Positions 63,736-64,000 of a stretch of DNA of 64,000 bases are shown here, in pieces. The notes below the pieces were generated by a model that searched no databases, was not told where the DNA came from, and saw only the letters and a list, made by a program, of their open reading frames with translations. Numbering within the stretch: position 1 is the stretch's first letter; every line of letters starts with the position of its first letter. The stretch is from positions 56,525,053-56,589,052 of the forward strand of contig CM060732.1 of the NCBI GenBank assembly GCA_030704615.1, given 5' to 3'. Source of the DNA: Takakia lepidozioides. Lineage: Eukaryota > Streptophyta > Takakiopsida > Takakiales > Takakiaceae. A program made the translations under genes and the position numbers.

Positions 63736-64000
63736 GACACGTAATTCCTGCTTTAAGATGTGGGCGAAGTAAAGTCGCCCTGTCTCATGCGCCGTTGCCG
63801 TCTCCTTGGTGGGGATGAAATGGCCCATTTTACTGAACCTATCCACCACCACCATGATTGCATCGAATCCTTTTGACAGCGGCATAGCAGTCATGAAATC
63901 CATCGAGACGCTTTCCCAAGTCCCCTCTGGAATCGGCAAGGGTTGTAACAGCCCCGCTTGCTTTTTGTACTCGCTCCGGTTTTGTTGGCATGTGGTGCAT
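63735..64000 (-). pseudogene. Chromovirus integrase core, first part
   Basis: CTTCQQNR (end of the zinc-binding region), PIPEGTWESVSMDFMTAMPL (first catalytic Asp in MDF), DAIMVVVDRFSKMGHFIPT and then GRLYFAHILKQ, where it jumps into the C-terminal frame. The second Asp and the Glu of the DDE triad, about 70-80 residues, are deleted, so the integrase is dead. It continues beyond the window edge. Confidence 0.85.

Overview
The window is transposon-dense nuclear DNA from a land plant, probably a seed-free one (fern, lycophyte or bryophyte). The evidence is PLS-class pentatricopeptide (PPR) fragments, a CSI-type (cellulose synthase-interactive) armadillo fragment, GT-AG introns, Ty3-type LTR retrotransposons and a CACTA element. 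I cannot name the genus. I see no intact ordinary host gene; almost everything is mobile DNA or captured, broken gene pieces.

Layout. 1-3122 and about 17.29-18.46 kb are two parts of one minus-strand LTR retrotransposon (LTR, gag, zinc knuckle, protease). A filler sequence splits it, and a complete 13.5-kb MULE-like DNA transposon ('element A', 3289-16829) sits inside that filler, flanked by a perfect 9-bp target duplication. 18.46-23.0 kb is an older minus-strand Ty3 retrotransposon whose polyprotein carries a DNMT3/DRM-like cytosine methyltransferase remnant between protease and reverse transcriptase. 23.56-26.29 kb holds an unrecognised ORF and pieces of at least three genes, including CSI-like and LEA-like ones. 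28068-60277 is bounded by 29-bp CACTA inverted repeats and a 3-bp duplication. Inside it is a plus-strand LTR retrotransposon (29404-56554), inside that a minus-strand relative (from 31812), and inside that a second MULE-like element (35722-50273). That last element looks like a recombinant of two elements, B and C. PPR fragments flank the retrotransposon within the CACTA element. 60.3-64 kb is unrecognised sequence followed by a broken chromovirus.

The candidate undescribed system is the MULE-like family. Element A encodes a SWIM-finger MULE transposase; A and B both encode a large multi-exon protein that fuses a ParB/sulfiredoxin-like (DGNHR) domain to a circularly permuted amino-methyltransferase-like domain; each also carries one or two copies of a small unknown protein. 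The non-coding DNA of each element, including homologous introns of the fusion gene, is seeded with element-specific palindromes sharing a GGCGCC core: AATTTCGGCGCCGAAATT in A, AAATGCGGCGCCGCATTT in B, AAATCCGGCGCCGGATTT in C. Within arrays the palindromes are spaced mostly 53 or 62-66 bp, close to 5 or 6 helical turns. Protein and palindrome appear to have diverged together. This resembles in logic the VANC/motif anti-silencing systems of Arabidopsis VANDAL MULEs, and in domain order prokaryotic ParB-methylase fusions. Function is inferred, not shown.
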